Origin: Deltaproteobacteria bacterium
Lineage (GTDB): Bacteria > Desulfobacterota > Desulfobacteria > Desulfobacterales > ETH-SRB1
NCBI GenBank assembly: GCA_019314185.1
Contig: JAFCZU010000020.1
Coordinates: 1-18,516, forward strand
Length of the DNA stretch: 18,516 nucleotides
Direction: 5' to 3'
Shown: positions 1 through 6,743 of the stretch, piece by piece
Layout: the number at the start of each line of letters is the position of its first letter
How positions within the stretch are numbered: the stretch's first letter is position 1
Notes under the pieces: generated by a model
The model's database searches: none
What the model was told of the DNA's origin: nothing
Seen by the model: only the letters and a program-made list of their open reading frames with translations
Translations under genes and position numbers: made by a program

Positions 1-591
1 GGTGGCGGCCATTGCAAATCCTGCGTTGATGTAATCGAGCAGGAAGGGAAGTACCGAATTGCAGGCATTGTGGATCTGCCGGAAAAGTTGCATCAGAAGG
101 TGCTTGGCTATGAAGTCATTGCAACAGATGATGACCTGCCACGCCTTGTAAATGAATATGAAAACTTTCTGATTACCCTGGGTCAGATCAAAAGCCCGGA
201 TAAGCGGATAAGGATTTTTCAAATTCTGAAAGAATCAGAGGCAAAACTACCTGTAATCATTTCACCCATTGCCTATGTGTCAAAACATGCAAAAATAGGA
301 GCCGGGACGATAATAATGCATCACGCCCTGATTAATGCCGGAGCAAAGATCGGCAGCAACTGCATTATAAACAGCAAAGCCTTGATTGAGCATGATGCAA
401 TCGTCGGTGACCATTGCCATATTGCAACTGGCGCCGTTATCAACGGAGGAACGGTAATTTCAGCTAAAACATTTGTGGGAAGCAATGCAATGGCAAAGGA
501 ATATATTGAGATAGGAGAGCAAACTGTTATTGGGGGGGGGGTGAGCGTGCTGCAAAGTGTATCGCCCAGAAACATCCTCAAAAACAGATAA
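1..591 (+). CDS. neuD: NeuD-family sugar O/N-acyltransferase (5' partial)
   Basis: The reading frame is open from base 1, so the gene begins upstream. The first visible residues, GGGHCKSCVDVIEQ, are the N-terminal Rossmann-like nucleotide-binding part of NeuD/PglD acyltransferases, so the internal GTG at 70 is not the true start. The C-terminal half is a left-handed beta-helix of hexapeptide repeats (AKIGAG, AKIGSN and similar) with the EHD...GDH motif (IEHDAIVGDHCHI), whose His is the catalytic base in PglD-like enzymes. Known relatives acetylate a 4-amino nucleotide sugar or a sialic acid using acetyl-CoA in the cytoplasm. The protein ends at NILKNR without the usual GNPA-type tail, just after a run of ten G (532-541). 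Context with neuB and ptmE genes suggests a role in a legionaminate-type pathway. The exact substrate cannot be told. Confidence 0.85.
   Translation, partial: GGGHCKSCVDVIEQEGKYRIAGIVDLPEKLHQKVLGYEVIATDDDLPRLVNEYENFLITLGQIKSPDKRIRIFQILKESEAKLPVIISPIAYVSKHAKIGAGTIIMHHALINAGAKIGSNCIINSKALIEHDAIVGDHCHIATGAVINGGTVISAKTFVGSNAMAKEYIEIGEQTVIGGGVSVLQSVSPRNILKNR
532..541 (+). repeat. Ten-G homopolymer within neuD 3' end
   Basis: Ten consecutive G residues lie in the coding frame of the first neuD (codons read GGG GGG GGG, then GTG). A gain of one G, or a -1 ribosomal slip, would move translation into the frame of the second neuD, which is open from about 510 to 1229. A gain of two or loss of one G would give an immediate TGA at 542-544. 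Tracts of this kind are typical contingency loci in surface-glycan genes, but homopolymer miscounting is an equally simple explanation. Confidence 0.6.
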
Positions 592-1229
592 AGCTTGCCA
601 TATTTGGGGCATCTGGCTTCTCACGAGAAACCGCTGATATCTTTCTAAGCTTCAATACAGCAGAAGTGGTTTATATTGATTTGAATCCTGATGGAGATAC
701 TTATTTTGATTTTCCAATCGTTTCAGAGGGAGAAATTCCACGATTGGAAAATGAAGGTTTTGTTTTTGTAATCGGTTTGGGAAAGAACAAGCTCAGGAAG
801 AAAATATTTGAAAGATATAGCCATCTTTCTTTTCCTAATATAATTCATGTATCTGCGAGTATGGGGTTTAAACAAGTCGAAGCGATAAACGACAAAAAAG
901 GTAATATTATCACAGCAGGAGCCCGTTTCACTAACAACATTAAAATGGGCAATTTTGGGATTTTCAATCTCAACTGCACTATAGGACACGATTGCATTAT
1001 CGAAGATTTTGTGAATATAGCTCCTGGAGCCAATATCTCTGGAAATGTTTGCCTTAAGAAAGCTGCCTATATTGGGACAAATGCCGCTGTTTTACAGGGG
1101 AAATCAATGGATTCTAAAATAACAATCGGTGAGTTTGCAACGGTCGGATCCGGAGCAGTAGTCACCAAAGATGTGCAGGATCACACAACTGTGGTCGGGA
1201 TACCGGCAAAACCATTAAGGTGTATATAG
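588..1229 (+). CDS. neuD: Second NeuD-family acyltransferase, non-canonical or lost start
   Basis: Tandem paralogue of the preceding gene, about 213 residues if read from 588. The N-terminal nucleotide-binding segment KLAIFGASGFSRETADI is encoded at 591-641. The frame holds no ATG, GTG or TTG before the GTG at 666, which would delete that segment. The best placed initiator is ATA at 588-590, which overlaps the TAA of the upstream gene as ATAA (compare the usual ATGA). No good Shine-Dalgarno precedes it. The C-terminal hexapeptide beta-helix contains IGHDCIIEDFVNIAPGA, with the catalytic-type His near residue 134, and ends in the normal family tail VVGIPAKPL. Family role: acetylation of an amino sugar or nonulosonate with acetyl-CoA. 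Two NeuD copies suggest two acylation positions. Family assignment is secure; the start and the expression state are not. Confidence 0.75.
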   Translation: MKLAIFGASGFSRETADIFLSFNTAEVVYIDLNPDGDTYFDFPIVSEGEIPRLENEGFVFVIGLGKNKLRKKIFERYSHLSFPNIIHVSASMGFKQVEAINDKKGNIITAGARFTNNIKMGNFGIFNLNCTIGHDCIIEDFVNIAPGANISGNVCLKKAAYIGTNAAVLQGKSMDSKITIGEFATVGSGAVVTKDVQDHTTVVGIPAKPLRCI

Positions 1230-1280
1230 ATGAAACTGTTACCTTTGAGCTTCTATGCTTTCATTTCTATCCGCCAATAA
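1230..1280 (+). CDS. 16-codon micro-ORF after neuD
   Basis: An ATG follows immediately after the neuD stop (TAG 1227-1229) and has AAGGTG at 1217-1222, about 7 nt upstream. It opens a 16-codon frame starting MKLLPLSF and ending at TAA 1278-1280. The first residues faintly resemble the N-terminus of DegT-type aminotransferases (M-x-PLS), which occur in these pathways, but this is too short to argue homology. It could be a gene-deletion scar or chance. It fills most of the 71-bp gap before the deacetylase gene. Confidence 0.25.
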   Translation: MKLLPLSFYAFISIRQ

Positions 1281-1300
1281 AGAAAGGATTTCAATAAACT

Positions 1301-1975
1301 ATGCCAGACAAAGTTTTAATAGTGGCGCCACATCCCGATGATGAGACATTGGGCTGTGGGGGAACTTTATTAAAGCATAAGAATAATGGTGATAAGATTT
1401 ATTGGATGATTGTTACCAATATTCAGAGCGAAAATGGATGGCCTGAGGAAAGGGTGCGGAAAAGACAAAAAGAAATCCATCAAGTTGCGGATATGTATAG
1501 TTTTGAGAAAATCTTCAAACTGGATTTTCCGACCACAATGCTGGATGCAATTCCCTATAATGATCTTATTGCTAAAATGTCTGTCGTTATTCAGGAAGTA
1601 AAACCTTCGATTGTTTATCTTCCAAATCGTAGCGATGTCCATACTGACCATCAGGTTACTTTTAAAGCCGCTGTCAGTTGCTGTAAAAATTTCCGAGCGC
1701 CATTTATTAGAAAAATTCTAATGTATGAATGTCTGTCGGAAACCGAATTTGCTCCCGCACTTACTGAGTGTGCTTTTGTGCCTAACGTGTTTGTCGATAT
1801 AAGTGAATATTTTTGTCAGAAGCTTGAAATTTTCAAAGTGTATACTTCAGAAGTTATGGAGCCACCATTTCCAAGAAGTATAGAGACTGTTACCAGCTTT
1901 GCTCAATACAGAGGCAGTAGGATTGGAAAAGAATATGGAGAGGCTTTTTATCTGTTGTTTGAAAAAAATACTTGA
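1301..1975 (+). CDS. PIG-L/LmbE-family N-deacetylase
   Basis: A 224-residue protein of the GlcNAc-PI de-N-acetylase (PIG-L, LmbE) family, close to the usual family length. The signature APHPDDETLGCGG lies at residues 9-21 (zinc ligands H11 and D14, catalytic Asp D13). The third zinc ligand is in the SDVHTDH stretch at 111-117. These cytoplasmic zinc enzymes remove N-acetyl groups from sugars. It is preceded by AAGGA at 1284-1288, 12 nt before the ATG. The next gene is a formyltransferase-fold protein, so the pair plausibly exchanges an N-acetyl for another N-acyl group on the nonulosonic acid or on a precursor sugar; this is inferred from adjacency. Alternative substrates such as a lipid-linked sugar are possible. 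Confidence 0.87.
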   Translation: MPDKVLIVAPHPDDETLGCGGTLLKHKNNGDKIYWMIVTNIQSENGWPEERVRKRQKEIHQVADMYSFEKIFKLDFPTTMLDAIPYNDLIAKMSVVIQEVKPSIVYLPNRSDVHTDHQVTFKAAVSCCKNFRAPFIRKILMYECLSETEFAPALTECAFVPNVFVDISEYFCQKLEIFKVYTSEVMEPPFPRSIETVTSFAQYRGSRIGKEYGEAFYLLFEKNT

Positions 1976-1993
1976 TCACGGGGGCGGGTGTTT

Positions 1994-2893
1994 ATGAAAG
2001 TAGCGTTTATCGGTTGTGTACAATTTAGTTTTGCGGCTTTAAGCCGGTTGCTTTCCTTCAATAATCACGATCTTGAAATCGTGGGTGTTATAACCAGGGA
2101 AAGTTCCACTTTTAATGCTGATTTTGCATCGCTTGCTCCGTTGGCAAAGGAAAACAATATCCCGTGTTTCATTGCTGAGAGGAATGACCAACAAGAGATG
2201 TTAAACTGGTTAAAGAGGCTTTCACCGGATGTAATTTACTGTTTTGGCTGGGCGTATCTACTCAAAGAGCCTATATTAAGACTACCGAGACTTGGTGTTG
2301 TGGGATATCACCCTGCGGCTTTGCCTCAAAACAGAGGTCGTCACCCAATTATATGGGCATTGACTCTTGGTTTGCAGAAAACAGCTTCAACGTTCTTCTT
2401 CATGGATGAGGGCGCAGATTCCGGTGATATCCTGAGCCAACGATTTTTGTCGATCCTTGCTTCTGATGACGCATCTACGCTTTATCAAAAACTTACAGAA
2501 ACTGCGTGCAAACAAATAGCTGAATTCACGCCACAGTTGATTGCGGGAAATTTTAAACGACTGGCGCAAGACCATTCTAAAGCCAATTACTGGCGTAAGC
2601 GAAACAAGGCTGACGGGGAAATTGACTGGAAAATGTCTGCCAGATGTATCCATAATTTGGTAAGGGCGTTGACCCGGCCGTATGTCGGGGCTCATTTCAT
2701 CTGTGGCGGGAAAGATGTAAAAGTCTGGAAAACAGAGTTGGGAAAAGACACACCACGGAGGTATGAAAATATAGAACCGGGCGAGATATTAGAAATTGAG
2801 GGCACAAAAATTATCGTTAAATGTGGAGACGGACTGTTGAAATTAATAGAGTATGATTGCAGCCTGCCCTTGAAAGTTGGGGATTATCTATGA
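1994..2893 (+). CDS. Formyltransferase-family protein (sugar N-formyl/acyl transfer)
   Basis: A 299-residue protein with a formyltransferase catalytic domain (about residues 1-180) and an Fmt/ArnA-like C-terminal domain (about 200-299). I chose the ATG at 1994, giving MKVAFIGCVQFS, a typical family N-terminus; a GTG two codons upstream (1988) is possible. Motifs are GYHPAALPQNRGRHP at 104-118 and MDEGADSGDIL at 137-147, with the family Asp at 142. In Fmt and ArnA the catalytic triad is Asn-x-His plus Asp. Here the Asn position is Gly (G104-Y105-H106), so chemistry or mechanism may differ. Known relatives transfer formyl from 10-formyltetrahydrofolate to an amine in the cytoplasm. Directly after the deacetylase, it likely acylates the exposed amine. 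It is unlikely to be housekeeping methionyl-tRNA formyltransferase, given the operon and the altered motif. Confidence 0.8.
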   Translation: MKVAFIGCVQFSFAALSRLLSFNNHDLEIVGVITRESSTFNADFASLAPLAKENNIPCFIAERNDQQEMLNWLKRLSPDVIYCFGWAYLLKEPILRLPRLGVVGYHPAALPQNRGRHPIIWALTLGLQKTASTFFFMDEGADSGDILSQRFLSILASDDASTLYQKLTETACKQIAEFTPQLIAGNFKRLAQDHSKANYWRKRNKADGEIDWKMSARCIHNLVRALTRPYVGAHFICGGKDVKVWKTELGKDTPRRYENIEPGEILEIEGTKIIVKCGDGLLKLIEYDCSLPLKVGDYL

Positions 2894-2911
2894 AGCTGCG
2901 AGGGATAGTTA

Positions 2912-3781
2912 ATGGATACAGCGGTATTTAGTGTTGTCTACCCCGGTGTGGAAACCTATTTTTCAGAATTTTTGAGCACATTGTCTAAGCAAACAGACAG
3001 AAACTTCACGCTCTTTTTAATAAACGATGGGCTGTCAAATATTGAAGACTTTCTAAAAAAAGCTGACCTTGATGTAAAGGTTAAAGATGCGGGGGGATTG
3101 CCTGCGGCTCTCAGGAAGATAGGTATCAGGTGGGTACAGGAGTCGGGTGCAAAAATCATAATTTTTGCTGATTCGGATGACTACTTTGCAAAAAACCGTG
3201 TTGAAATATCCAGAGATATGCTGGTCGAATATGATCTGGTATTTAATGAACTTGTTCTAACAGGCAAGGAAGTTACAGATTCCACACCAATGCTTGAAAC
3301 ATATTTTAGTGATGGAGAAATAGTTTCTTGTAAGCATATCAAGACGGCCAACTGCATGGGACTGACAAATACAGCACTAAGGGTAAATAGCATTCCCTCT
3401 TATTTTGATCAAATACCGGAGAATATCATCGCTTTTGACTGGGCCTTGTTTTCCCTGTGTCTTCATGCCGGTGCAATGGGAGTATTCACAAAAAAGACTG
3501 TAACTTACTACAGGCAGCATGGTAATAATCTTGCGTCTCCTAATTCTTTTACAGAAGTACAGATTTTGCGTGGAGTGCAGGTAAAACAGGATCATTATCA
3601 GATGCTTTCCAGGTTTTATGAAAAATATGTTCCCATGGCGGATATGTTTGAAAAGTTGCTGACGCAATTGCAATCCGATGGGACACTAAGACAAAAGTAC
3701 TGCCAGGCTGTGCGAAAACACGCCACTGCATTGCCGCTGTGGTGGGAACCCATTAAGTTATTGAAGGAGCTGGAATTATGA
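2912..3781 (+). CDS. Glycosyltransferase family 2-like protein
   Basis: A 289-residue GT-A type protein. The N-terminus FSVVYPGVE runs into FLINDG (residues 35-40), the usual nucleotide-sugar-binding beta strands. FADSDDYF around residues 85-92 supplies the DxD-like metal site (DSDD, 87-90). No membrane segments are evident, so it probably acts at the cytoplasmic face of the inner membrane. AGGGA at 2901-2905 is a suitable ribosome site for this ATG. Its last codons overlap the next gene (neuB) as ATGA, so it is co-translated with nonulosonate synthesis. Donor and acceptor cannot be read from sequence. GT2-like members can also be modifying enzymes that do not form glycan backbone. Confidence 0.75.
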   Translation: MDTAVFSVVYPGVETYFSEFLSTLSKQTDRNFTLFLINDGLSNIEDFLKKADLDVKVKDAGGLPAALRKIGIRWVQESGAKIIIFADSDDYFAKNRVEISRDMLVEYDLVFNELVLTGKEVTDSTPMLETYFSDGEIVSCKHIKTANCMGLTNTALRVNSIPSYFDQIPENIIAFDWALFSLCLHAGAMGVFTKKTVTYYRQHGNNLASPNSFTEVQILRGVQVKQDHYQMLSRFYEKYVPMADMFEKLLTQLQSDGTLRQKYCQAVRKHATALPLWWEPIKLLKELEL

Positions 3782-4824
3782 AGTTAGGCAATCGGGAAGT
3801 TAAAGATTTTAGCATACCCTATATAATCGCGGAAATTGGAGCTAATCATAACGGGGATATGGAGCTAGCTATAAAAATGATTGATGTGGCTAAATCATGC
3901 GGGTGTGATGCAGTAAAATTCCAGTCATGGACACCTGATTCCTTAGTTGCTCAGGAAGAATACGATCGTAATCAGCAATACGATGATTCGCCCCAAAAGC
4001 ATTTCGGTTCGTTAAAAGAGATGGTGGAAAAATACTATCTGCGACCGGAACAGCACCATGAATTGAAGCGTTACTGTGATAAGATAGGGATCGAGTTTTG
4101 CTCTACAGCTTTTTCTGAGGGCGAAACTGATCTTCTGGAAGAATTAGAGGTGCCTTTTTATAAGATCGCTTCCATGGATATAAACAATCCAATATTATTG
4201 AAACATGTTGCCGAAAAAGGCAAACCAATCATTCTGTCAACCGGTATGTCAACTCTGGCTGAGATTGAAAATGCTATAAAAATAATTGAGAGCAAAGGGA
4301 ATCATCAGATTATATTGCTCCACTGCATTGCCATATATCCACCTGCGTATGAGGATATCAATTTGAATAATATCCCTATGCTTCGGCAGATGTTCGGCTA
4401 CCCCGTAGGTTTTTCAGATCATACGATTGGTATTTCTATACCGCTCGCTTCAGTAGTATTGGGGAGCTGCGTGATTGAAAAACATTTCACGCTTGATAAA
4501 AACATGCCGGGTTGGGATCACGAAGTTTCCGCCAATCCTGAAGAGATGAAAGTGATAGTTGAAGAATCACGAAATATTGCCAAAGCGTTGGGAACCTATC
4601 GCCGTGTTGTAAATCAGGCTGAGGAAGAAAAGAAGCTCAAATTCAGGCGTAGTGTTGTGGCAAGCAAAGACTTGGGAAAGGACCATGTTCTTACATCTGA
4701 AGATTTGGTATTTAAGCGTCCAGGAACAGGAATACGACCGGATGAGGTACATTATGTGATTGGACGAACCCTGAAAAAAGATGTTTCCCGTGATGCACTG
4801 GTACGCTGGGAATATCTGTACTGA
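3778..4824 (+). CDS. neuB: Nonulosonic acid synthase (NeuB family: sialic/legionaminic acid synthase)
   Basis: A 348-residue full-length NeuB: TIM-barrel condensing domain (about 10-275) plus C-terminal antifreeze-like SAF domain (about 287-345, beginning FRRSVVASKDL). Family enzymes condense phosphoenolpyruvate with an N-acyl mannosamine-type sugar to form a nine-carbon acid. The residues expected from the Neisseria enzyme fall at the same numbers: K129 (PFYKIAS), metal ligands H215 (GFSDHT) and H236 (IEKHFT), and R314 in the SAF domain (KRPGTGI). The early EIGANHNGD motif is also intact. It should therefore be active. The start overlaps the preceding stop as ATGA. Whether the product is neuraminate or legionaminate is not decidable from NeuB alone. 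The PtmE-like neighbour favours legionaminate. Confidence 0.93.
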   Translation: MKLGNREVKDFSIPYIIAEIGANHNGDMELAIKMIDVAKSCGCDAVKFQSWTPDSLVAQEEYDRNQQYDDSPQKHFGSLKEMVEKYYLRPEQHHELKRYCDKIGIEFCSTAFSEGETDLLEELEVPFYKIASMDINNPILLKHVAEKGKPIILSTGMSTLAEIENAIKIIESKGNHQIILLHCIAIYPPAYEDINLNNIPMLRQMFGYPVGFSDHTIGISIPLASVVLGSCVIEKHFTLDKNMPGWDHEVSANPEEMKVIVEESRNIAKALGTYRRVVNQAEEEKKLKFRRSVVASKDLGKDHVLTSEDLVFKRPGTGIRPDEVHYVIGRTLKKDVSRDALVRWEYLY

Positions 4825-4846
4825 TCAAAAGGAGGAAAAAAGTATT

Positions 4847-5899
4847 ATGAACAAGACTGTCCGGATCGGTGATAAAAAAATTGGTGATGGAGAAGATACT
4901 TTTATAGTGTTTGAACTCGGAGTGTGCCACGAGCAAAATGTCGAACTTGCAGAGCACTTTATTGAAGTTGCACACAAGGTAGGAGCGGATGCTGTAAAAG
5001 TGGAATCATTCCAGTCGGATGAACTATTAATAGACAGAACCATAGAGCATGAATACGGAACAGTAAAAGGTGTAAAGCAAGAAAACTATTACCAACTCTG
5101 CCAGCGGCTTGAGCTGAGTTATGATGATTATGATAGGCTTAAGAAAAAAGCGGATGAGCTTGGAATCCTTTTTTTTTCTACAGTTCATAATAAACGCAGT
5201 GCGGATTTTATGGAAAGGATCGGTGTTTGTGCATTCAAAACTGCTTCTCCAGACGTAATCAATTATCCTCTATTGCGATATTTGGCAGGGAAAGGTTTGC
5301 CTGTTTTTATGGATACAGGCGCTTCTTTTGTAAGCGAAATAGATCGGGCAGTTATTGTCCTTGAGAATGCAGGGGCAAAAGACTTGATTATAATGCACAA
5401 TCCTTCAGGGTATCCTGCGCCACCTGAAAAAACCGACCTGAGGATGATGCCCCAGATAAAAGCCCTCTTCAATATTCCAGTTGGGCTTTCCTGTCATACA
5501 CCGGGTTTTGACATGGTTGTTGCGTCTGTGGCTTTAGGAGCTAATGTTATTGAAAAGCCGATTTCAAGAAATAAAGAGTTGGAAAGCCCTGAGCACATAT
5601 TTTCTTTTTTAGATACAGAAGCAGAAGAATTCATGGCAAAAATAAAGACTACCGAAATTTCCCTCGGAAATAATAGAAGAACTGTTGTGAATGAAAAATC
5701 TCTGCCTCGTTTTATAGGGCGAAGGGGAATTTATGCAGCTAAAGATTTAAAAAAAGGCGATATTATAAAAGAAGAAAATATTGTACTTGCTAAACCTTGG
5801 AAAGGGATTTCAGTTGAGTATATAGATAATGTTCTTGGAAAAAAGGTAAGAAATTTTTTAAAGAAACATAAGCCCATAAACTGGGGAGATATTGAATGA
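4847..5899 (+). CDS. Divergent NeuB-like paralogue lacking a metal-ligand His
   Basis: A 350-residue second NeuB-fold protein with TIM barrel and SAF domain (GRRGIYAAKDL near 291-301). I chose ATG 4847 because GGAGG lies at 4831-4835; the upstream ATG at 4781 would sit inside the previous gene. It is far from the first copy. EIGANH becomes ELGVCH, SDHT becomes SCHT (H217 kept) and EKHFT becomes EKPIS (P238 replaces the second metal ligand). The SAF-domain RPGTGI becomes KPWKGI (K316 replaces Arg). The barrel lysine in FKTAS (K131) remains. Its PSGYPAPP loop differs from CIAIYPPAY in the first copy. It may condense a different sugar, use another metal geometry, or act as a non-catalytic partner of the first NeuB. 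The intact ORF suggests selection. It overlaps the next gene as ATGA. Confidence 0.82.
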   Translation: MNKTVRIGDKKIGDGEDTFIVFELGVCHEQNVELAEHFIEVAHKVGADAVKVESFQSDELLIDRTIEHEYGTVKGVKQENYYQLCQRLELSYDDYDRLKKKADELGILFFSTVHNKRSADFMERIGVCAFKTASPDVINYPLLRYLAGKGLPVFMDTGASFVSEIDRAVIVLENAGAKDLIIMHNPSGYPAPPEKTDLRMMPQIKALFNIPVGLSCHTPGFDMVVASVALGANVIEKPISRNKELESPEHIFSFLDTEAEEFMAKIKTTEISLGNNRRTVVNEKSLPRFIGRRGIYAAKDLKKGDIIKEENIVLAKPWKGISVEYIDNVLGKKVRNFLKKHKPINWGDIE

Positions 5900-6597
5900 T
5901 CAAAATGTCTGCAATAGCTTTTATTCCTGCAAGGAAGAATTCGAAGCGGCTTCCAGGTAAAAACAAGAAACTTCTTAATGGGATACCTTTATTCCAATAT
6001 ACTGTCGAAGCTGCTTTGAAATCAAAATGCTATCAAATGGTCGTACTTACCACGGATGATAAAAAAATAGTAGAAATTGGAAAGAGGATTGATAGTTTAA
6101 CGGTTCTAACAAGACCTGACAAATATGCAACAGATGATGTGAGAGCTAAGGATGTAATACTATACCATTTAGATAGGATTGACAAGAAATTCGATTATGT
6201 TTCATTGCTTATGCCTACATCCCCCTTCAGGGATGCGGCAGATATAAGGAAATCTTTTGAGATACTTCAACAAGAAGACGGAGAAAGTATTGCAAGCGTT
6301 GTTGAATACGATTTTCATCCAAAAGTAGCGTTAAGAATGATGGAGAATCGTTTATGTTCATATTTTGATAAAGAGTTTAGGTGGGTAAGAGAAAGCGAAT
6401 TTGACAAGGCCTATCATCTTAATGGAGCAATATTTACGTCAAAAATAAAATTTTTATTAAAAACCAGAAGTTTTGTGCAAAATGGAACTATACCTTATCT
6501 TATGGATACACTTAAATCACTGGATATAGATGAAGAATCAGATTTCAAATATGCAGAGTTTATTTTAAGGGAGAAGCTCTTATGGTCGAAATTGTGA
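5896..6597 (+). CDS. CMP-nonulosonate cytidylyltransferase (NeuA/PtmB/LegF type)
   Basis: A 233-residue acylneuraminate cytidylyltransferase-family protein. The nucleotide-binding P-loop-like motif PARKNSKRLPGKN lies at residues 11-23 (compare PARGGSKRIP in NeuA). LLMPTSPFRDAADI and the late LDIDEESDFKYAE (metal-binding D-x-D type) follow in family order. It activates the nine-carbon acid with CTP to give a CMP-sugar and pyrophosphate in the cytoplasm. The start ATG overlaps the NeuB paralogue stop (ATGA) and has GGGGAG 5883-5888 upstream; a second in-frame ATG at 5905 is less well placed. It is the only cytidylyltransferase in the window although there are two NeuB-like genes. Its 3' end overlaps a short HisH-like ORF starting at 6582. 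Confidence 0.92.
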   Translation: MIKMSAIAFIPARKNSKRLPGKNKKLLNGIPLFQYTVEAALKSKCYQMVVLTTDDKKIVEIGKRIDSLTVLTRPDKYATDDVRAKDVILYHLDRIDKKFDYVSLLMPTSPFRDAADIRKSFEILQQEDGESIASVVEYDFHPKVALRMMENRLCSYFDKEFRWVRESEFDKAYHLNGAIFTSKIKFLLKTRSFVQNGTIPYLMDTLKSLDIDEESDFKYAEFILREKLLWSKL

Positions 6598-6743
6598 ACT
6601 ATGAAGTTGGCAATCTGCGGGCTGTATTTAATTTTACTGTAGATTATGTAGCGAGTTTTATATGTGTGTTCTTGGGGTTCGATAGTTTGAACCGGATTGT
6701 TTTTATCCTAAAATGTAGGCATAAAGTTATGGTGACGCTATGA
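6582..6743 (+). pseudogene. HisH-like amidotransferase stub, 53 codons
   Basis: A 53-codon frame from ATG 6582 to TGA 6741-6743, preceded by AAGGGAGAA (6567-6575), a good ribosome site. It begins MVEIVNYEVGNLRAV, which matches the N-terminus of HisH glutamine amidotransferases (usually I-[VI]-D-Y-x-x-G-N-L-x-[SA]-V). After about residue 16 the similarity stops, and the catalytic Cys and His/Glu triad are absent. It overlaps the upstream cytidylyltransferase by 16 nt, and its stop overlaps the next ATG as ATGA, so it could still be translated and couple the two genes. HisH/HisF pairs in glycan loci supply ammonia for amidation/amidination of amino sugars together with a WbpG-type enzyme. Most likely this is a deletion scar; a short functional peptide cannot be excluded. 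Confidence 0.6.

Noticed and set aside
70..591. GTG at 70 as the start of the first neuD
   Set aside because: The frame upstream to base 1 encodes the conserved NeuD N-terminal segment, so the gene simply enters from outside the window.
531..600. The two neuD genes as a single normal fusion gene
   Set aside because: The shifted frame downstream of the G tract gives a linker unlike a beta-helix end, whereas the unshifted frame gives VIGGGVSVLQSV, a normal family ending; fusion is kept only as a variant hypothesis.
4781..4846. In-frame upstream ATG for the second NeuB-like gene
   Set aside because: It lies inside the first neuB and adds a 22-residue extension without family character; GGAGG at 4831-4835 supports the ATG at 4847.
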